DNA of 64,000 nt from Bacillus sp. SB49 (GCF_000469135.2 NZ_CP048117.1:1649501-1713500); one strand, 5' to 3'; positions 51,052 to 60,661 are shown, counted from the stretch's first letter. The notes: generated from the sequence alone by a model not told the origin. A program made the numbers and translations.

Positions 51052-51660
51052 ATGGAACGGAATCTTACTTGGCACGAAGCATCTGTAAGTCAGGAATCCT
51101 ACCGGAATAAGAATGGACACCACAGTGGTGTCCTCTGGTTCACGGGACTTTCCGGTTCCGGCAAGTCCAGCATCGCCAATCAGCTGAACCATCTCCTGCA
51201 TGAGCGTGGTGTTCATACGTATCTCCTTGATGGCGATAACATCCGTCACGGATTGAATGCGGATCTCGGTTTTTCTGAAGCGGATCGTACGGAAAATATT
51301 CGAAGGATTGGGGAAGTCGCAAAGTTGTTTGCTGATAGTGGGACGATTGTACTGACAGCATTTATCTCTCCGTTCAAGAGTGACAGGGAGCAGGTGCGCG
51401 CATCAATTCCAGAAGGGGACTTCCTTGAGGTTTATGTTGAGTGTCCATTGGAAGCTTGTGAAGCACGTGATCCTAAAGGGCTTTATAAAAAAGCCCGCTC
51501 CGGAGAGATCAAAGGCTTTACTGGAATCGATTCTCCATATGAAGCCCCCGAAACACCGGAAGCTGTTGTTTCCTCTCATCAATATGATATCGAAGCATGT
51601 GCCGAACAGCTGTTGCAGGTTTTGGAAGAAAAAGGGTGGATACCGAAGGGAGCATCATAG
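51052..51660 (+). CDS. cysC: Adenylylsulfate kinase
   Basis: Phosphorylates APS to PAPS. P-loop FTGLSGSGKSSIAN, DGDNIRHGLNADLGF and RTENIRRIGEVAKLFADSG (in parts: RTENIRRIGEVA) are typical. Length 202 aa. ATG 51052; the GTG at 51043 overlaps the sat stop. Its presence shows that the cell can make PAPS, though CysH has APS-reductase features. Confidence 0.95.
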   Translation: MERNLTWHEASVSQESYRNKNGHHSGVLWFTGLSGSGKSSIANQLNHLLHERGVHTYLLDGDNIRHGLNADLGFSEADRTENIRRIGEVAKLFADSGTIVLTAFISPFKSDREQVRASIPEGDFLEVYVECPLEACEARDPKGLYKKARSGEIKGFTGIDSPYEAPETPEAVVSSHQYDIEACAEQLLQVLEEKGWIPKGAS

Positions 51661-52440
51661 ATGGCTAAGGTTTATATTGTCGGAGCAGGACCAGGTGATT
51701 ATGATTTGATTACGGTCAAAGGGCTGAAAGCAATCCAGCAGGCGGACGTTATTCTGTATGACCGGCTCATCAATCAAGAATTACTCGATGAAGCCCCGGA
51801 TCATGCGGAGCTTATATTCTGTGGGAAACGGCCGGATCATCACGCCTTGACACAATCAACAATCAATCATCTTTTGTGTAAATATGCGCTTCAGGGCAAA
51901 ACAGTCACTCGATTGAAAGGCGGCGATCCGTTCGTATTCGGGCGCGGTGGAGAAGAGGCGGAAGAACTTTCCCGACGCCAGATCGCTTTTGAAATTGTTC
52001 CCGGAATTACCTCCGGTATCGCGGCTCCCGCTTATGCAGGCATACCTGTCACCCATCGGGAATACAGTTCTTCCGTAGCCTTCATCTCCGGGGTAAGTAA
52101 GCTTGGCATTGAAGAGGATGCTTATTGGGAACACGTAGCGAAAAGTATGGACACTCTTTGTATATACATGGGTGTGAAGAAGCTGCCGGATATCTGCGGA
52201 AAACTCGTGAAACATGGCAGAGGGCTCGATACTCCTGTCGCTCTCGTTCGATGGGGCACGACGGAACAGCAGGAAACCGTTACCGGGACGCTTGAGGATA
52301 TCGTTGCTAAAGCTGCAGATATGAAGAACCCGGCGATGATCGTCGTTGGTGAAGTTGTGAAATTGCGTGAGCAGCTGCAGTGGTTTGAATCGATACAGCA
52401 GGAGGACCAGGTGGACATCGCAAAATCGATTGTCGGCTGA
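51661..52440 (+). CDS. sumT: Uroporphyrinogen-III C-methyltransferase (SumT)
   Basis: Makes precorrin-2, first step to siroheme. Tetrapyrrole methylase motifs: VYIVGAGPGDYDLITVKG, VILYDRLI, RLKGGDPFVFGRGGEEAE and PGITSGIAAPAYAGIPVTHR (in parts: PGITSGIAAPAYAG). Length 259 aa, monofunctional. Starts immediately after the cysC stop codon; corresponds to ylnD. Confidence 0.94.
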   Translation: MAKVYIVGAGPGDYDLITVKGLKAIQQADVILYDRLINQELLDEAPDHAELIFCGKRPDHHALTQSTINHLLCKYALQGKTVTRLKGGDPFVFGRGGEEAEELSRRQIAFEIVPGITSGIAAPAYAGIPVTHREYSSSVAFISGVSKLGIEEDAYWEHVAKSMDTLCIYMGVKKLPDICGKLVKHGRGLDTPVALVRWGTTEQQETVTGTLEDIVAKAADMKNPAMIVVGEVVKLREQLQWFESIQQEDQVDIAKSIVG

Positions 52441-52457
52441 ATGAAAGGGGGAGAAAG

Positions 52458-53198
52458 ATGGACGCAGTTCTCTATGTCAGTCATGGAAGCAGAAAGAAAG
52501 AAGCAACAGAGCAGGCGCTTGATTTTTTGAGTAAAGTCCAGGAAGAGATCGGCATTCCCCTTTTCGAACGATGTTTTCTTGAATTAGCCGAACCAGACAT
52601 TGAGGAAGGAATCCACCGTCTTGTCAAGAAGGGTGCGACGAGAATCGCCGTTTTACCGGTACTGCTTCTGAGCGCGGGGCATTATTTTGAAGATATACCG
52701 GAGGAGCTTGATAAGGCGAAGCTGCGCTTTCCTGGTGTTGAACTGCATTACGGGGAACCCCTTGGAGTACAGGAGCGTATTATCGACGTCCTTGTTGATC
52801 GAGTAAGGGACATTGTTGCAGGGAATCAAACTCCTAATATCCTTCTCGTTGGAAGGGGCAGCAGACATCCATCAACAAGAACAGCAATGGAATTTATTGG
52901 AGAGCGTTTGCGGAGCAAAGCGGGTGCGGACAGTGTTCATGTTTGTTACCTTGCCGCAATCACTCCAAGCTACGATGAGGCTTTTCATGCAGTGTTGGAA
53001 TCGGGTAAGCCTACCGTCGTCGTCCCGTACCTGTGGTTTACCGGAGTACTTCTCCGTTCTATGGAAGCTAAGGTGCAAAAGGCTGCGGAACAAGGATATG
53101 CGGTGAAGATTTCCGGACATTTGAATGACCATCCTCATATGATCGAAGCGATGGCGGATCGTGTGAAAGAAACGCTGGTGGGAATGAAGACACCTTGA
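52458..53198 (+). CDS. sirB: Sirohydrochlorin ferrochelatase
   Basis: CbiX-type chelatase that inserts iron in sirohydrochlorin. Two repeats, each with a conserved H/G motif: VSHGSRKKEAT and LVGRGSRHPSTRT; IAVLPVLLLSAGHYFEDIPEE holds the metal-site His/Glu. Length 246 aa. ATG 52458 follows AAAGGGGGAG. Ion choice (iron not cobalt) is inferred from the sulfite reductase operon. Corresponds to ylnE. Confidence 0.9.
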   Translation: MDAVLYVSHGSRKKEATEQALDFLSKVQEEIGIPLFERCFLELAEPDIEEGIHRLVKKGATRIAVLPVLLLSAGHYFEDIPEELDKAKLRFPGVELHYGEPLGVQERIIDVLVDRVRDIVAGNQTPNILLVGRGSRHPSTRTAMEFIGERLRSKAGADSVHVCYLAAITPSYDEAFHAVLESGKPTVVVPYLWFTGVLLRSMEAKVQKAAEQGYAVKISGHLNDHPHMIEAMADRVKETLVGMKTP

Positions 53199-53211
53199 GA
53201 GGAGACTTCCT

Positions 53212-53850
53212 GTGAACAGTCACTTACCTATGATGGTGGAATGGAAAGGGCGGAGAGTCGTCGTTGCCGGCGGTGGGCGCGTCGCGCTTAAGCGGGTGAA
53301 AACGCTGATGACCTGCCGCGCAGAAATAATCGTTGTCAGCCCTTCCCTCCATCCCGAGCTTTCCCTGTTGGAGAAGAGTGGGGAGATTACTTGTTACCGT
53401 CGAACGTTCACTAGTTCCGACAGCAAAGGAACGGACCTCCTGATCATTGCTACAAGCGACCAAAAAGAGAATGACCGTATTGCTGCTTTAAGTGAAAGGA
53501 TACCACTGATCAACAGAGTGGATGGTGGCAGCGGGGGGAATGTACACTTTCCGGGCTTCCTTAAACGCGGGAGGCTGACAATATCCGTATCAACCGACGG
53601 AGCGAGTCCGATGCTTGCCTCCAAATTAAAACAACGCCTGGAAAGCGAGTACGGGGAAGGTTATGGGGAGTATGTTGACTTCTTACATCACTGCCGTACG
53701 CTGCTTAAAGAAAGTAGTATGAACAAAGAAACACAGCATGATTTTTTAAGGGAAATCCTCAAGGAGGACTACCACGATACAGAAGCGCAAAAGCGGGTGC
53801 TTGATGATATACATAGCTATAGGAAAGGGGGAGGGACGTGTCAGGATTAA
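53212..53850 (+). CDS. sirC: Precorrin-2 dehydrogenase (SirC)
   Basis: NAD-dependent oxidation of precorrin-2 to sirohydrochlorin. Rossmann motif VVVAGGGRVALKRVKTL near the N-terminus, LLIIATSDQKEND, INRVDGGSGGNVHFPGFL and ISVSTDGASPMLASKL. Length 212 aa. GTG start at 53212 follows GGAG. It overlaps the next gene by 13 bases. Corresponds to ylnF. Confidence 0.92.
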   Translation: MNSHLPMMVEWKGRRVVVAGGGRVALKRVKTLMTCRAEIIVVSPSLHPELSLLEKSGEITCYRRTFTSSDSKGTDLLIIATSDQKENDRIAALSERIPLINRVDGGSGGNVHFPGFLKRGRLTISVSTDGASPMLASKLKQRLESEYGEGYGEYVDFLHHCRTLLKESSMNKETQHDFLREILKEDYHDTEAQKRVLDDIHSYRKGGGTCQD

Positions 53851-54653
53851 CGAATAAACACATAGGTGTGGCAGCGGATCGAAGGTCGGAAGCCATTACT
53901 TCTCTTATAGAAAATTTAGGCGGCCGTGCCTCTGTCTATCCGATTCAAGGGAAGCAGGTGCTCCACGAAGAGCGCTGTGTGAGAAATGTCAAAGACTATC
54001 TGGATGAACCATTCGACCTTGTCGTCTTAACAACAGGAATCGGTGCAAGGACGCTTAACAATGCAGCCTCTGAAAGAAAATTGTCCCGTGCTTTTGTAAA
54101 AAAGCTGAACACGGAAACGCTTGCTGTTAGAGGTTCGAAGACAATGGATTGGTTAAAAGAAAACGAGATACAGCCGGCCCTCGTTGCGGCAGATGGGACG
54201 ATGAAGGATCTTGTGGAGCGCATTCAGAAAGAAGCGGCTTCGGGTGGAAGGTTGTTCCTGCAGGCGTATGATCAGGATGATGCCGTATGGAAGGAATCCT
54301 TGGAACAACTTGGATTTTCCGTCTATTTATCAAAGCCTTACACATTTGAAAAGCCATCTTTGTCCATTATCGACAATTTGAAGAATGCTATTTTTGCGGG
54401 GGAACTGGATGCGGTGGTGTTCACGAGTAAAACTCAGGTGAAAAACTTGTTTGAAAAAGATGCGGATCGCAGCCGTCTCACCGCTTCCTTCGAAAAGGAC
54501 GTCACAGCCGTCGCCGTTGGCAAAGTAACAGCAGAGGAGCTTGCCGGTCAGGGAATATCCACAGTGATTCAGCCGGCCCGTCCGAAAATGGGGGCGATGG
54601 TCGTCACACTTGATCGCTACTATAAAGCGAAAGCTTCCGAAATAAAAAAATAA
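53838..54653 (+). CDS. Uroporphyrinogen-III synthase-like protein (HemD family)
   Basis: 271 aa. Begins LTNKHIGVAADRRSEAITSLIENLGG-like (in parts: HIGVAADRRSEAI), YPIQGKQVLHEE, DLVVLTTGIGARTL and a C-terminal half with AVVFTSKTQVKNLF and VTAVAVGKVTAEELAGQGI, matching the two-lobed HemD fold. The TTGIGAR segment is typical. GTG 53838 inside sirC 3' end. Sequence conservation in HemD is low, so loss of activity cannot be excluded. As it is among siroheme genes it probably supplies uroporphyrinogen III for siroheme in addition to a heme-cluster hemD elsewhere (inference). Confidence 0.82.
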   Translation: MSGLTNKHIGVAADRRSEAITSLIENLGGRASVYPIQGKQVLHEERCVRNVKDYLDEPFDLVVLTTGIGARTLNNAASERKLSRAFVKKLNTETLAVRGSKTMDWLKENEIQPALVAADGTMKDLVERIQKEAASGGRLFLQAYDQDDAVWKESLEQLGFSVYLSKPYTFEKPSLSIIDNLKNAIFAGELDAVVFTSKTQVKNLFEKDADRSRLTASFEKDVTAVAVGKVTAEELAGQGISTVIQPARPKMGAMVVTLDRYYKAKASEIKK

Positions 54654-54672
54654 AGGTTTTATGGAGGTGGAA

Positions 54673-56484
54673 ATGTTGTCCTTACAAGTCAGCAACAGTC
54701 CGTTCAATAAAGATCAGGCGGACTTGTTAAACCAGTTATTAACATCATTAAGTAATCATCAAAAAATATGGTTAAGCGGGTATTTGGCATCTTCCCTGGC
54801 TTCAACCGAAGCAGACCCTGCTGCTCAGTCTCACCCTTCCACTACAGAGGAGAAGGCTGCTGCAACGAGGAGTATTACCATCCTCTACGGATCTCATACG
54901 GGGAACTGTCAGTCACTGGCAGAACAGTACAAGGAAACGTTGGATAAGAAGGGGTTTGAAACGACGTTATCAGCACTGGATGACTTCAAACCGAAGGCTT
55001 TGAAAAATGTAGAGGATCTTCTCATTTTGACCAGTACGCATGGAGAAGGAGACCCGCCGGATAACGCGCTGTCGTTTTATGAATTTATCCATGGGAAGCG
55101 TGCACCGAAGCTGGAGGGGGTTCGGTATTCGGTTTTGGCACTTGGAGACAGCTCTTATGACTTGTTCTGCGAGACCGGTAAAGTGATCGATGAGAAGCTC
55201 GCTGAACTTGGCGCGGAAAGGATGTATCCGAGGGTCGATTGTGATCTTGATTATGAAGATCCCGCGGAGGAGTGGTGGCGGGGCGTTAGTCAGCAGCTGG
55301 GTTCTGCGTCAGAAACCAATTCTCCTGCTGCAGCTGCTGCACCGCTTACGGACGACGTACCGGTCCACTCCAAATCTAATCCGTTTCAGGCGGAAGTGTT
55401 GGAGAACATCAATTTGAACGGGCAGGGTTCCAACAAAGAAACCCGGCATTTGGAGATCGACTTGGAAGGGTCCGGTCTGACCTATGAGCCTGGAGACAGT
55501 CTCGGAATCTATCCCCAAAATGAGCCTTCCTTGGTAGATGCACTGATTACAGAGATGAATTGGGATCCGGAGAAGTCCGTCTCAGTCAATAAGCAAGGGG
55601 AGGTCCGTGCGCTTAGAGAAGCGCTGCTGACCCATTTTGAGATTACGGTTCTTACCAAGCCCCTCCTCGAAAAGCTCGCTCCTTTTACTTCTAATGAGAG
55701 TTTAGCGGATCTCTTGACAGATAAAGAGCAAGTTTCCCAATACATTCACGGGAGGGATCTGTTGGATTTCGTCAAAGACTATGGACCTTGGGAAGTCGAT
55801 GTCGATGCATTCCTTACTGCATTACGTAAGATTCCAGTACGTCTATATTCAATTGCCTCAAGCCTGAAAGCCAACCCCGACGAGGTTCATTTGACGGTAG
55901 GGGCGCTTCGCTATGATTCTCATGGGAGAAAGCGGACGGGAGTCTGTTCCGGACAGTGTGCCGAAAGGACGAAACCCGGGGATCAGCTTTCGGTTTTTGT
56001 ACAGAAAAACCAGAATTTCAAGCTTCCGGAAGACACGACCCGGCCGATCATCATGATCGGCGCTGGTACTGGTATTGCACCTTACCGTTCCTTTATGGAG
56101 GAATGGGAAGAGTCGGAAGCGGAAGGGAAGTCATGGCTGTTCTTCGGTGAACAGCACTTCGTGACGGACTTTCTTTATCAGACGGAATGGCAGAAATGGA
56201 TCAAAGACGGCGTTCTGACGAATATGGACGTTGCCTTTTCCAGGGATACAGATCAAAAGGTCTATGTGCAGCACCGCCTGCGTGAAAAGAGTAAAGAGGT
56301 CTTCCAATGGATTGAGGAAGGTGCTTATCTTTATATTTGCGGCGATGAGAAACACATGGCGAAAGACGTGCAGGAAACCCTGCTTGATATCTTCCAGCAG
56401 GAAGGCGCTTATACAAGAGAAGAAGCAGAAAATTATTTGACAGAACTTAGAAAATCAAAGCGCTATCAGAGAGACGTTTACTAA
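54673..56484 (+). CDS. cysJ: Sulfite reductase flavoprotein alpha subunit
   Basis: Passes electrons from NADPH via FAD and FMN to CysI. N-terminal LQVSNSPFNKDQADLL tail, flavodoxin domain (ILYGSHTGNCQSLAEQ, STHGEGDPPDNALSF, LALGDSSYDLFC), FAD domain with RLYSIASS and GVCSG, NADPH domain GAGTGIAPYRSFMEE, and terminal YQRDVY. ATG 54673 has GGAGGT only four bases upstream; TTG 54676 is possible and ATG 54661 precedes the site. Length 603 aa. Confidence 0.95.
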   Translation: MLSLQVSNSPFNKDQADLLNQLLTSLSNHQKIWLSGYLASSLASTEADPAAQSHPSTTEEKAAATRSITILYGSHTGNCQSLAEQYKETLDKKGFETTLSALDDFKPKALKNVEDLLILTSTHGEGDPPDNALSFYEFIHGKRAPKLEGVRYSVLALGDSSYDLFCETGKVIDEKLAELGAERMYPRVDCDLDYEDPAEEWWRGVSQQLGSASETNSPAAAAAPLTDDVPVHSKSNPFQAEVLENINLNGQGSNKETRHLEIDLEGSGLTYEPGDSLGIYPQNEPSLVDALITEMNWDPEKSVSVNKQGEVRALREALLTHFEITVLTKPLLEKLAPFTSNESLADLLTDKEQVSQYIHGRDLLDFVKDYGPWEVDVDAFLTALRKIPVRLYSIASSLKANPDEVHLTVGALRYDSHGRKRTGVCSGQCAERTKPGDQLSVFVQKNQNFKLPEDTTRPIIMIGAGTGIAPYRSFMEEWEESEAEGKSWLFFGEQHFVTDFLYQTEWQKWIKDGVLTNMDVAFSRDTDQKVYVQHRLREKSKEVFQWIEEGAYLYICGDEKHMAKDVQETLLDIFQQEGAYTREEAENYLTELRKSKRYQRDVY

Positions 56485-56505
56485 TAGCGGGAAGGAGTTT
56501 TACGG

Positions 56506-58218
56506 ATGTCTGAACACAAAACATTGCATAAACCGGAAGGTCCTCCGAGTGAAATGGAAGAGATTAAAGAAAAGAGCCGGTTTTTACGGGGCGATCTTGT
56601 CGAGAGTTTCCAGGAGCCGCTTTCTGCAAGCATTCCTGATGATCAAACGAAGCTTTTGAAATTTCACGGCAGCTACATGCAGGATGACAGGGACCTGCGG
56701 AACGAACGAAAAAAGCAGAAATTAGAGCCGGCGTATCAATTCATGATCAGGGTGCGCCTTCCCGGTGGTGTGGCGACTCCCGACCAGTGGCTGGCTATGG
56801 ATCGTTTGGCAGACCAGTACGGCAATGAAACGCTGAAACTGACGACCCGTCAGACGTTTCAAATGCACGGTATTTTAAAATGGAACATGAAGAAGACGAT
56901 ACAGGCGATGGATGCCGTATTGATGGACACCATTGCGGCATGTGGCGATGTGAACAGGAACGTCATGTGTAACGTTAACCCTGAACAATCCGCCCTTCAT
57001 AAAGAAGTGTATGAGTGGTCGAAGAAAGTGAGTGAACATCTCCTTCCGCGGACAAGAGCTTATCATGAAATTTGGCTGGATGAAGAAAAAGTGGTGGACG
57101 GTCAGGAAGAAGAGCCGATTTACGGACCGCTGTATCTGCCGAGGAAATTCAAAATAGGCATTGCCGTTCCACCTTCCAATGACGTCGATGTGTTTTCACA
57201 GGACCTGGGGTTCATCGCTGTATTGGACGATGGAAAGCTGCAGGGATTCAACGTCGTCGTTGGCGGGGGGATGGGAATGACCCACGGCGACACTTCGACA
57301 TATCCGCAGCTCGGTCGTACCATCGGCTTCTGTGTGCCGGAGCAGGTGGTTGATGTAGCGGAGAAAATTTTGACGATACAGCGGGATTACGGCAATCGTT
57401 CCAATCGTAAGAACGCCCGGTTCAAGTACACGGTTGACAGATTAGGAGCCGATCAGATTCTGGAGGAACTTAATCGTCGATTAGGTTATGCGTTGGAAGA
57501 AGCGAAGGCATATCATTTTGATCACAACGGGGACCGGTACGGCTGGGTCAAAGGAGAAGACGGGACCTGGCACCACACATTCTTTATCCAGAATGGACGC
57601 ATCAAGGATGCGGAAGGGTATAAATTAAAGGAAGCAATGAGAAAAATAGCGGAAACCCAAATCGGGGAATTCCGTTTGACCCCCAACCAAAACCTTATCA
57701 TCTCACGAGTATCAGAAGCGGAGAAGCCTGTGATTGAAGCATTGATTGAACAATACGGGTTGTCGGACGGCAGCCAGAATTCTGCTCTCCGTCGAAATTC
57801 AATGGCATGTGTTTCGATGCCGACTTGCGGATTGGCAATGGCGGAGGCGGAGCGGTATCTCCCGACATTGATCGACCACCTGGAAGAGATTTTAGATGAA
57901 GCCGGATTGAAAGAACAGGAGATCGTTATCCGAATGTCCGGATGCCCGAATGGGTGTTCCCGCCCGGCGTTGGGAGAGATCGGATTCATTGGAAAAGGGC
58001 CTGGCAAATATAACATGTATCTCGGAGCTGGATTCACAGGGGATCGTTTGAATAAATTGTATAGAGAGAACATTGGTGAAGAAGAAATCCTTAAAGAGCT
58101 GAAACCGATGATTCACCGCTATGCGAAGGAAAGGGAAGAGGACGAGAAATTCGGAGACTTCGTTATCCGCAAAGGCTATGTAAAAGCGGTGGCATCCGGT
58201 CTTGATTTCCATGAGTGA
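56506..58218 (+). CDS. cysI: Sulfite reductase hemoprotein beta subunit
   Basis: Six-electron reduction of sulfite to sulfide at a siroheme-[4Fe-4S] centre. Substrate-site [14 protein letters not shown] and cluster cysteines [17 protein letters not shown] and [11 protein letters not shown] (four ligands). [15 protein letters not shown] is also typical. Length 570 aa. ATG 56506 follows GGGAAGGAG. Last gene of the cys operon; no strong terminator before hsp20. Confidence 0.96.
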   Translation: MSEHKTLHKPEGPPSEMEEIKEKSRFLRGDLVESFQEPLSASIPDDQTKLLKFHGSYMQDDRDLRNERKKQKLEPAYQFMIRVRLPGGVATPDQWLAMDRLADQYGNETLKLTTRQTFQMHGILKWNMKKTIQAMDAVLMDTIAACGDVNRNVMCNVNPEQSALHKEVYEWSKKVSEHLLPRTRAYHEIWLDEEKVVDGQEEEPIYGPLYLPRKFKIGIAVPPSNDVDVFSQDLGFIAVLDDGKLQGFNVVVGGGMGMTHGDTSTYPQLGRTIGFCVPEQVVDVAEKILTIQRDYGNRSNRKNARFKYTVDRLGADQILEELNRRLGYALEEAKAYHFDHNGDRYGWVKGEDGTWHHTFFIQNGRIKDAEGYKLKEAMRKIAETQIGEFRLTPNQNLIISRVSEAEKPVIEALIEQYGLSDGSQNSALRRNSMACVSMPTCGLAMAEAERYLPTLIDHLEEILDEAGLKEQEIVIRMSGCPNGCSRPALGEIGFIGKGPGKYNMYLGAGFTGDRLNKLYRENIGEEEILKELKPMIHRYAKEREEDEKFGDFVIRKGYVKAVASGLDFHE

Positions 58219-58282
58219 GGTACCTGAAGATTGATCTGGGCATATGTTGGTAGGGTATAACTTCAACCAAAGAGGTGTCCCT

Positions 58283-58723
58283 ATGAAGAATAAAAACGAT
58301 CATTTGCCGGATTTGTTTCAGCAGGATTTGGAAGATGTGATGAAAGTAGTTGATTCCTTTTTTGGAGATGCCTTCCAGAAGCTCGATCACTATATCCAAA
58401 CCACCACTATTCCGATAGAGGTGGTTGAAACAGACAAAGAATACACGATTGAAGCATATCTTCCGGGAGTTAAGAGAGAGCAGATTCATCTTGAACATGT
58501 CGGCAGCCAGGTGAGAATCAGGGTGGAGGGTTCCGAGGATCGTTACGTTCATGATCACTCCATGAATTATTTTAATCAGAGCCGTTCGTTTACTCGGAAA
58601 GAAAGAATCATTCCACTTCCATTCACTGTTTCAGACACTGTCTTTCGGGCATCTTTCCAAGACGGCCTGCTGACGATTTTATTTAAAAAGCAGGGTTCGT
58701 CTATCATTCCTATTGAAGATTAA
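58283..58723 (+). CDS. Hsp20/alpha-crystallin small heat-shock protein
   Basis: 146 aa. Alpha-crystallin core from about residue 40: IPIEVVETDKEYTIEAYLPGVK, QIHLEHVGSQVRIRVEG, and the terminal FQDGLLTILFKK. A FNQSRSFTRKERIIPLP segment is the usual strand before the C-terminal part. The IxI-like tail IIPIED is present. Holdase chaperone; some family members in Bacillus are coat proteins (CotM/CotP), which cannot be excluded. ATG 58283 follows AGAGGTG. Confidence 0.88.
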   Translation: MKNKNDHLPDLFQQDLEDVMKVVDSFFGDAFQKLDHYIQTTTIPIEVVETDKEYTIEAYLPGVKREQIHLEHVGSQVRIRVEGSEDRYVHDHSMNYFNQSRSFTRKERIIPLPFTVSDTVFRASFQDGLLTILFKKQGSSIIPIED

Positions 58724-58754
58724 AAAAGAAGACGTTTCAACGTCTTCTTTTTTT
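58724..58754 (+). terminator. Terminator after hsp20
   Basis: Stem AAGAAGACGTT/AACGTCTTCTT with TC loop and T-tract. Confidence 0.92.
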
Positions 58755-58817
58755 GTTTTCTTTTCTGCCTGTTCACATAAACATGAAGAAAGGAGCAAAC
58801 AAGGGGAGGTTTTATTC

Positions 58818-59204
58818 TTGCCTATGGTCTGGGTACCCTATCCCTATTTCATGTATGATTACCGGATTCCTGCTTATGTTCAAGTCGGCAGACCAGCTTT
58901 CCCTGAAGTCGACAGCAGCTTGTTTCGTCAATCTGCGAAGGCAGCGAAACAAATGATGAACGGGGCAGAGAAAGTGATGGAGCGGGTGGAGGCATCGAAG
59001 GAATTCGCCGATGAGCTAATGGAGGCAGCTCAGCGGTCGAATCGTCCAAAGGTGGAACAAATGATTAAAGAGGCTGGAGCAGTGGGAGATTTCGACTTTG
59101 ATTATAACCCGGAGAGGATCAAAATTCAGTGGAAAGGCACGGCTGGAGGGGTAGACTGCTGCAAAATGACCGTAATGCTCCGCTGGCGTGTCCAAAGAGG
59201 TTAG
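58818..59204 (+). CDS. Conserved hypothetical protein, YuzC-like
   Basis: 128 aa. Aromatic N-terminus VWVPYPYFMYDYRIPAYVQ, then PEVDSSLFRQSAKAAKQMM, a helical region with FADELMEAAQRSNRPKVEQM, and a terminal strand segment CCKMTVMLRW. This arrangement resembles YuzC of B. subtilis (recollection, not checked). Function unknown; such proteins are common in spore formers. TTG 58818 is eight bases after GGGGAGG; ATG 58824 is the alternative. The open frame upstream to 58713 passes through the hsp20 terminator and is rejected. Confidence 0.65.
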   Translation: MPMVWVPYPYFMYDYRIPAYVQVGRPAFPEVDSSLFRQSAKAAKQMMNGAEKVMERVEASKEFADELMEAAQRSNRPKVEQMIKEAGAVGDFDFDYNPERIKIQWKGTAGGVDCCKMTVMLRWRVQRG

Positions 59205-59220
59205 AGATTTGTAGCGAAAT

Positions 59221-59272
59221 AAAAAACCGGCTGATCACCCTTCTTCAAGAGAAAGGGTGCAGCCGGTTTTTT
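59221..59272. terminator. Bidirectional terminator between YuzC-like gene and NCS2 permease
   Basis: AAAAAACCGGCTG...CAGCCGGTTTTTT with inner CACCCTT/AAGGGTG; serves two convergent genes. Confidence 0.93.
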
Positions 59273-59301
59273 CAGAGAACGGGTAAATACGTTCATCTGT
59301 A

Positions 59302-60570
59302 TTAATGTCCAAGTGAACGAACGATAAATTCAATGAGAAAGATCATGGCGATAAGAACGACTGGTGCCGACAATTCCCTTTGCTTTCCAATAGCAAACTT
59401 GACAATAGGGTAGGCAATAAATCCAAAAGCCATCCCATCTGCTATGGAATAAGTGAACGGAATCATCACAATGATAAGAAAGGCCGGCATGGACTCTGAT
59501 AATTGGTCAATCGGAATCTCTTTGATGTTCTGCACCATAAGGGCCCCGACGATGATTAGAATCGGCGCAATAGCTGTAGAAGGCACCATAGAGATCCAAG
59601 GGATTAGAAAAAGCGTCCCGATGAACAACACAGCCATCGTCAAGCTCGATTTTCCGCTTTTACCGCCTGAGGCTATAACAGCTGCACTCTCTGCGGATGA
59701 AACAGTAGGCGAAGTGCCGAGGAACCCTGTCGTAAGTGCGGAAAAGGCAGACGCCTGATAAGAACGTTTGAACTTCCCTTCTTGATCAAGCATTCCCAGC
59801 TGTCCGTGGATCAAACCCATGTTTTCAAAGATGAGTACGATCGCCAGCGGAAAGACCGCCATCCAAAAACCGAATTGTCCAATGGTTGAAAAGTCCGGCA
59901 TATAGGCGAAGGATTGGCTTCCGAGAGAAATGGGATCTCCTTTTTCACCAAGAACGCCGGTGAACTTCGCAAGAATCGTTCCTGCGACCATCGTGATCAG
60001 GAAGTTCCCAGGTACATTTCTGGTGAAGAGGAAAATGCCGATGAACAGCGTCAGGATACTCGTCATTACTAGTGCTGACGAGGGGTTTCCAAGGGCAATC
60101 AACGAGTGATCGCCTTTGACGACAAGTCCACCTTTCTCCAATCCGATCAATGTAAGGAATAAACCTAATCCGACCGTAATGGCGTGCTTCAAAGAAGAAG
60201 GGATCGCCTGCTTCAGCCAGTCTCCAAGCTTCGTAAATGCTGTGATGAGAAACAGTATCGAAGCAACGACGACAACGGCCAGCCCCTGCTGGAAATCCAT
60301 TCCTGTCCCTTCGACAATGGAATAGGCGAATAAAGCGTTGACCCCCATACCTGGTATCAGAACCATAGGTGCGTTCGCATATAAGGCCATGATCAAACAG
60401 CCTAGTGCACTGGCAAGAATCGTTGCCACCATTCCGCTTTCAAGCGGAAGTCCGGCACTCTCCATGATCTGGCTGTTGACAGCTACGATGTAAACAGTCG
60501 TAAAATAGCCGATTAAACCTGCCAGACCCTCTTTCTTCCAGTCTGCACGATTGCTTTGCTGATTGAGCAT
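59302..60570 (-). CDS. NCS2/AzgA-family purine permease
   Basis: 422 aa with about 12-14 hydrophobic segments. Signatures: EGLAGLIGYFTTVYIVAVNS, ALYANAPMVLIPGMGVNALF (in parts: PMVLIPGMGVNA), GLFLTLIGLEKGGL and FLGTSPTVSSAESAAV. This is the AzgA branch (hypoxanthine/guanine/adenine), like PbuG/PbuO. ATG 60570 lies after GAGGAGATTGAA on the minus strand; the longer frame to 60630 contains that site. No purine riboswitch is seen in the leader, in contrast to pbuG of B. subtilis. Confidence 0.9.
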   Translation of the reverse strand: MLNQQSNRADWKKEGLAGLIGYFTTVYIVAVNSQIMESAGLPLESGMVATILASALGCLIMALYANAPMVLIPGMGVNALFAYSIVEGTGMDFQQGLAVVVVASILFLITAFTKLGDWLKQAIPSSLKHAITVGLGLFLTLIGLEKGGLVVKGDHSLIALGNPSSALVMTSILTLFIGIFLFTRNVPGNFLITMVAGTILAKFTGVLGEKGDPISLGSQSFAYMPDFSTIGQFGFWMAVFPLAIVLIFENMGLIHGQLGMLDQEGKFKRSYQASAFSALTTGFLGTSPTVSSAESAAVIASGGKSGKSSLTMAVLFIGTLFLIPWISMVPSTAIAPILIIVGALMVQNIKEIPIDQLSESMPAFLIIVMIPFTYSIADGMAFGFIAYPIVKFAIGKQRELSAPVVLIAMIFLIEFIVRSLGH

Positions 60571-60632
60571 TTCAATCTCCTCTATGAAGTTATCCCTCTC
60601 CCACCCGGTTACCGAGTAACCCACAACCATCT

Positions 60633-60661
60633 ATTTTACTCTTGATTAAAGTATCTTACAA
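60633..60661 (-). promoter_or_regulatory. SigA-like promoter of the purine permease gene
   Basis: On the minus strand TTGTAA (60656-60661), 17-base spacer, TAAAAT (60633-60638). A small hairpin GGTTACTCGGTAACC lies in the leader. Confidence 0.6.

Noticed and set aside
58713-58817. Upstream extension of the YuzC-like gene
   Set aside because: It passes through the hsp20 terminator and has no start signals.
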